The notes under the pieces: generated by a model
Told to the model about the DNA's origin: nothing
Databases searched by the model: none
Seen by the model: only the letters and a program-made list of their open reading frames with translations
Made by a program: the position numbers and the translations under genes
From: UBA5287 sp041672395
GTDB taxonomy: Bacteria; Bacteroidota; Bacteroidia; Bacteroidales; Dysgonomonadaceae
Reading direction: 5' to 3'
NCBI GenBank assembly: GCA_041672395.1
Contig: JBAYZS010000046.1
Coordinates: 1-18,365, forward strand
Length of the DNA: 18,365 bases
Part shown: piece after piece, positions 17,001-18,365 of the stretch
Layout: each line of letters starts with the position of its first letter
Numbering within the stretch: the stretch's first letter is position 1

Positions 17001-17271
17001 TTATTGTCGATTGGTTTCCAACAATGACTTCAATTGTTTTAAATCCAATCATCGAAACAACCAGAATGGAATTGTCTGTGGTTAGATTTAAAGCAAATCG
17101 TCCATTAAAATCTGTAATGGTTCCATTTGAAGTGCCTTTCTCCGAAATATTGGCACCAATTAATGCAGTATTATCATTACCGTCAATTACTGTTCCGGTA
17201 ATTCTTCGCTGCTGTGCCGATAACTGAAAGCTCATTAATAGAGCTAAACACAACGTCAAAATGTTCTTCAT
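14047..17271 (-). CDS. susC: SusC/RagA family TonB-linked outer-membrane transporter
   Basis: I use the ATG at 17271, which gives 1074 residues and a signal peptide at the N-terminus (MKNILTLCLALLMSFQLSAQ); an in-frame ATG at 17307 would add 12 residues. Order of parts: carboxypeptidase-D regulatory-like domain (about 22-105, starting RRITGTVIDG), the TonB-contacting EEVVVVGYG segment (about 103-111), a plug domain with SIRIRGQATINSNAEPLYVI and NGVVLITTKRG, and a beta-barrel of about 830 residues ending in phenylalanine (IGLSLSF). SusC imports oligosaccharides across the outer membrane using TonB energy, with SusD as lid. The plug opens the common SusC way, with no extra sigma-factor-signalling (STN) domain. 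It is the first intact gene of the PUL; the GH5 remnant lies 50 nt upstream. Confidence 0.96.
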   Translation of the reverse strand: MKNILTLCLALLMSFQLSAQQRRITGTVIDGNDNTALIGANISEKGTSNGTITDFNGRFALNLTTDNSILVVSMIGFKTIEVIVGNQSTINIALEEDTEMLEEVVVVGYGTMKKSDLSGSSVSIGEEAIKSSIITNFDQALQGHAAGVSSVMTSGAPGSSVSIRIRGQATINSNAEPLYVIDGVIVQSGGTSGHSVGLGDALGNGSMTSISPMSTINPGDILTMEILKDASATAIYGAQGANGVVLITTKRGKAGEARFTYEGMMGVQNQVIRLDMMNLRDYALYNSAIAATTGGQDGTPEYQDPTLLGEGTNWQDAIFRPAMMNQHNISAQGGSERVQYYVSGSFMDQAGTIIGTEFNRYSFRANMDAQFKKWMKLGLNTMYTSTNERLGLAEGEEGVLTYSLLTPPDIPVYDSEGNYANVVREGYTRINPIAKALDEGNSLQRNKLAGNIFMDITPINYLVWHSELGYDISNSRAERWRPSFNYGGPNKREKNFSSIQRNNNLFWQLKNYVTYTRNVDKHNYSAMLGQELWESSWENQSVASENLPSNTIHNPSLGEDPQIGSGFGSAAMASFFTRLTYDYDNRYYGTYTYRYDGSSNFGPKNRWAGFHSFAGSWRFSNEQFFESINHIISNGKLRVGWGQTGNSDIGGYRWGAAISKMPSDLGLGYRQSNLANPYVKWEKQEQLNIGLDLGFFNERLNLVIDLYDKTSKDMLMQLQLPSYMGTRGNASSALSSPFGNYGTINNKGLEFTISSRNFTGQFEWDTDFQMSFNKNKLIALDGTASSSIEGYGQWFDVVSRSEIGEPLYQFYGYIADGIYQSADDIKEHLYAQIPENGVYNRYNTVFVGDVKFRDINQDGKITEQDRTFIGSPLPKFTFGLTNTFRYKNFDLSVFMHGSYGNKILNYIGRNLTSMGYWSNQLRKAMDFAQIVAIDETINYPITKKDSQGNNYTINNWFEDVDNVQLSNHGTTMSRAGRNLPYDNNRTSTRYIEDGSYLRIKNITLGYIIPKQLISPFNIESIRIYTNIQNIYTFTKYTGYDPEIGINPQSANVFGLDNGRYPSPRIYSIGLSLSF

Positions 17272-17321
17272 AAATTTGTGATTATTAAAATTGTCAAAAT
17301 AGTACATTCAATATGCTATGA

Positions 17322-17604
17322 TCAATTTAGGCTAAGCTCTTTTTTGATCATCTTTCCCCATTCTTTCAAGTCTCCATCTTTCCAATTGCCTGTTGATGAT
17401 GCTGATGGTAATAACATCTAACAAGTTTCGTTGAATAAGATCAACGCCCATTACACCTATGACAGATAATTTGCCATTCTGCTCAACAACACTAAATGTG
17501 TCATCAGGCAATGCATCTTTTTTATCGTTCTTGTTAATAGGGGTATTGCTGTAATTTAATATCACAGCCAATAATGACAGTAGAATTAGAAAATGTGTTT
17601 TCAT
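17322..17604 (-). pseudogene. Collapsed GH5 (subfamily-2-like) endoglucanase remnant
   Basis: The first frame (17604-17332) encodes 90 residues: a signal-like start (MKTHFLILLSLLAVIL) and, at 39-50, VVEQNGKLSVIG, which matches the N-terminal VEKNGQLSIKG of GH5_2 endoglucanases such as Bacillus EglS. The homology then stops. From about 17450, another frame reads W-A-L-x(3)-NETC, a TAG stop at 17420-17418, then MLLPSASSTGNW and a tail with DLKEWGK and KKEL, ending at 17322. This matches the family C-terminus (NWNLSDKQESSSALKPGASKTGGW, then DL-x-x-SG-x-x-VR). So N- and C-terminal ends are joined near 17455-17450, the catalytic core (roughly 250 residues) is gone, and a frameshift and a nonsense codon are present. 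The short frame cannot be an active enzyme. The comparison is from memory of the family. Confidence 0.72.
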
Positions 17605-17720
17605 TATTTAACAATTAATTATTAAACAATTCACGGGTCACTCAATCATTATGAGTAATTGAATATATAGTGATAAATATTTGATCTATAAGGTAAGTCC
17701 AATATCTCTACCGGAATATG

Positions 17721-17728
17721 CAAATATA
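17721..17728 (-). promoter_or_regulatory. Candidate -7 box for the PUL transcript
   Basis: The minus strand reads TATATTTG, an exact TAnnTTTG, about 117 nt upstream of the GH5 remnant start and 450 nt upstream of susC. No TTG lies at the expected -33 distance, as might be the case for a promoter that needs an activator. If used, the remnant is the leader of the susC mRNA. Confidence 0.4.
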
Positions 17729-17838
17729 TAAACAATTATCAATATTTGATATTTTTTTCAATAATTATTTTGGTTTTCAGGGATTTACATTTGTGGTTTG
17801 CAAAAAATAATAATAAATGGGTGGATAAGAAAAATATA

Positions 17839-17868
17839 AACCGCCCAGATTTCACAATCTGGACGGTT
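17839..17868 (-). terminator. 13-bp hairpin with one mismatch, U-rich tail on the minus strand
   Basis: AACCG-c-CCAGATT (17839-17851) pairs with AATCTGG-a-CGGTT (17856-17868), one mismatch, 4-nt loop. Read leftward it is followed by TTATATTTTTCTT, resembling an intrinsic terminator; read rightward there is no T run. No leftward gene ends here, so it may block antisense transcription from the nspC side or act as an attenuator in a long PUL leader. Confidence 0.5.
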
Positions 17869-17967
17869 GAACAATTAAGGTGTCATGTTAAATGACAGTG
17901 AAACAAAGATAATATTTTTTAGGAATACTAAAATAAATGAAATGTCATTTTCAATTCAAAAATCAAG

Positions 17968-17975
17968 TATCTTTG
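17968..17975 (+). promoter_or_regulatory. -7 box for nspC
   Basis: TATCTTTG matches TAnnTTTG and lies 22 nt before the nspC ATG, giving a very short leader. A clear -33 TTG is missing. Two TGTCAT-containing inverted repeats lie just upstream, at 17881-17897 and 17935-17950. Confidence 0.4.
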
Positions 17976-17997
17976 TTTGTAATAAAAAATATAACAG

Positions 17998-18365
17998 ATG
18001 ATCGATTTCTCAAAGGTGCCTTCTCCTTGTTTTGTGATGGAAGAAGAACTTCTTAGAAACAACCTCAAAAAAATAGCTGACGTAAAAAAACGAGCAGGGG
18101 TTGAAATTATATTGGCTTTCAAAGCGTTTGCTCTCTGGAAAGCTTTTCCCATAATAAATGAATATGTTGGTTTTTCAACTGCAAGCTCGATAAACGAAGC
18201 GAGACTGGCATATGAAGAAATGGGAAATTTAGCTCATACGTATGCTCCTTCTTATACCGATGAAGAATTCCCTGAATTTCTCAAATATAGTAGTCATATT
18301 TCTTTTAATTCCGTGGCTCAGTTTGAACGTTTTTATCCGAAAGTGCTGTCAGATGGCAATCGTGT
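17998..18365 (+). CDS. nspC: Carboxynorspermidine/carboxyspermidine decarboxylase, N-terminal part
   Basis: The window ends inside this gene; 122 complete codons are visible. The enzyme removes CO2 from carboxynorspermidine or carboxyspermidine to make norspermidine or spermidine. It is a PLP enzyme of fold type III (alanine racemase-like barrel). The start MIDFSKVPSPCFVMEEELL is typical, and EIILAFKAFALW contains the Schiff-base lysine Lys42. Further family segments are STASSINEARLAYEEMG, AHTYAPSYTDEEF and SSHISFNSVAQFERF. In gut Bacteroidota this route supplies spermidine; the partner dehydrogenase is not in the window. It is transcribed away from the PUL. The start is fixed by the -7 box 22 nt upstream and by the family N-terminus. 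Confidence 0.92.
   Translation, partial: MIDFSKVPSPCFVMEEELLRNNLKKIADVKKRAGVEIILAFKAFALWKAFPIINEYVGFSTASSINEARLAYEEMGNLAHTYAPSYTDEEFPEFLKYSSHISFNSVAQFERFYPKVLSDGNR

Larger units (their letters stand above)
17605..17997. other. Divergent intergenic region between the PUL and nspC
   Basis: About 390 nt without a gene. It holds a leftward -7 box (17721-17728), a long imperfect hairpin (17839-17868), a small hairpin TGTCAT-gttaa-ATGACA (17881-17897), a second palindrome AAATGA-aatg-TCATTT (17935-17950), and the nspC -7 box (17968-17975). The stretch 17740-17820 is A/T-rich with T runs and nothing else recognisable. The apparent leftward coding frame across 17928-18152 is the antisense of nspC and is not a gene. 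Confidence 0.6.

Noticed and set aside
17928..18152. Leftward 74-codon open frame
   Set aside because: It is antisense to the start of nspC, whose product is clearly recognisable on the plus strand.

Overview
The window looks like chromosomal DNA from a member of the Bacteroidota, most likely Bacteroidales. The evidence is a susC/susD polysaccharide utilization locus (PUL), lipoprotein signal peptides with Bacteroidetes-type acidic residues after the cysteine, Bacteroides-type promoters (-7 box TAnnTTTG, in two places with a TTG about 20 nt upstream), AT-rich intergenic DNA and few Shine-Dalgarno sequences.

Layout, left to right. Positions 1-1616 hold no recognisable gene. This AT-rich, stop-riddled stretch contains a perfect 17-bp palindromic terminator (402-440), a leftward promoter (1487-1518) and a four-unit 11-bp tandem repeat (1532-1575). 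Next comes a leftward operon: a PLP aminotransferase (4417-3221), a LolC/LolE-type ABC permease (3214-1964) and an SMR-family exporter (1961-1617). A divergent GH16 beta-glucanase lipoprotein (4541-5332) has its own consensus promoter. It converges on a second leftward operon, queC-queF-thuA-like (7266-5358), which pairs two queuosine-precursor enzymes with a Tat-exported ThuA-domain protein.

The main feature is the leftward PUL, 17307-7469: SusC transporter, SusD lipoprotein, two IPT/TIG-repeat surface glycan-binding proteins and a GH26 endo-beta-mannanase lipoprotein. Spacers are 12 to about 50 nt, so it is probably one transcript. The expected job is capture of beta-mannan at the surface, cleavage by GH26, and import of manno-oligosaccharides through SusC/D. 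The mannan substrate is inferred mainly from GH26. Immediately upstream of susC, 17604-17322 is a collapsed GH5 (subfamily-2-like) endoglucanase gene: signal peptide and N-terminal strand motif joined directly to the C-terminal end in another frame, with the catalytic core missing.

At the right edge a rightward gene for carboxynorspermidine decarboxylase (nspC) begins at 17998 and runs off the window. No PUL regulator, tRNA, rRNA, CRISPR array or intact mobile element was seen. The most interesting items are the GH5 remnant, the phased 11-bp repeats in front of an apparently orphan promoter, and the six-repeat glycan-binding protein. No clearly new biological system was found.
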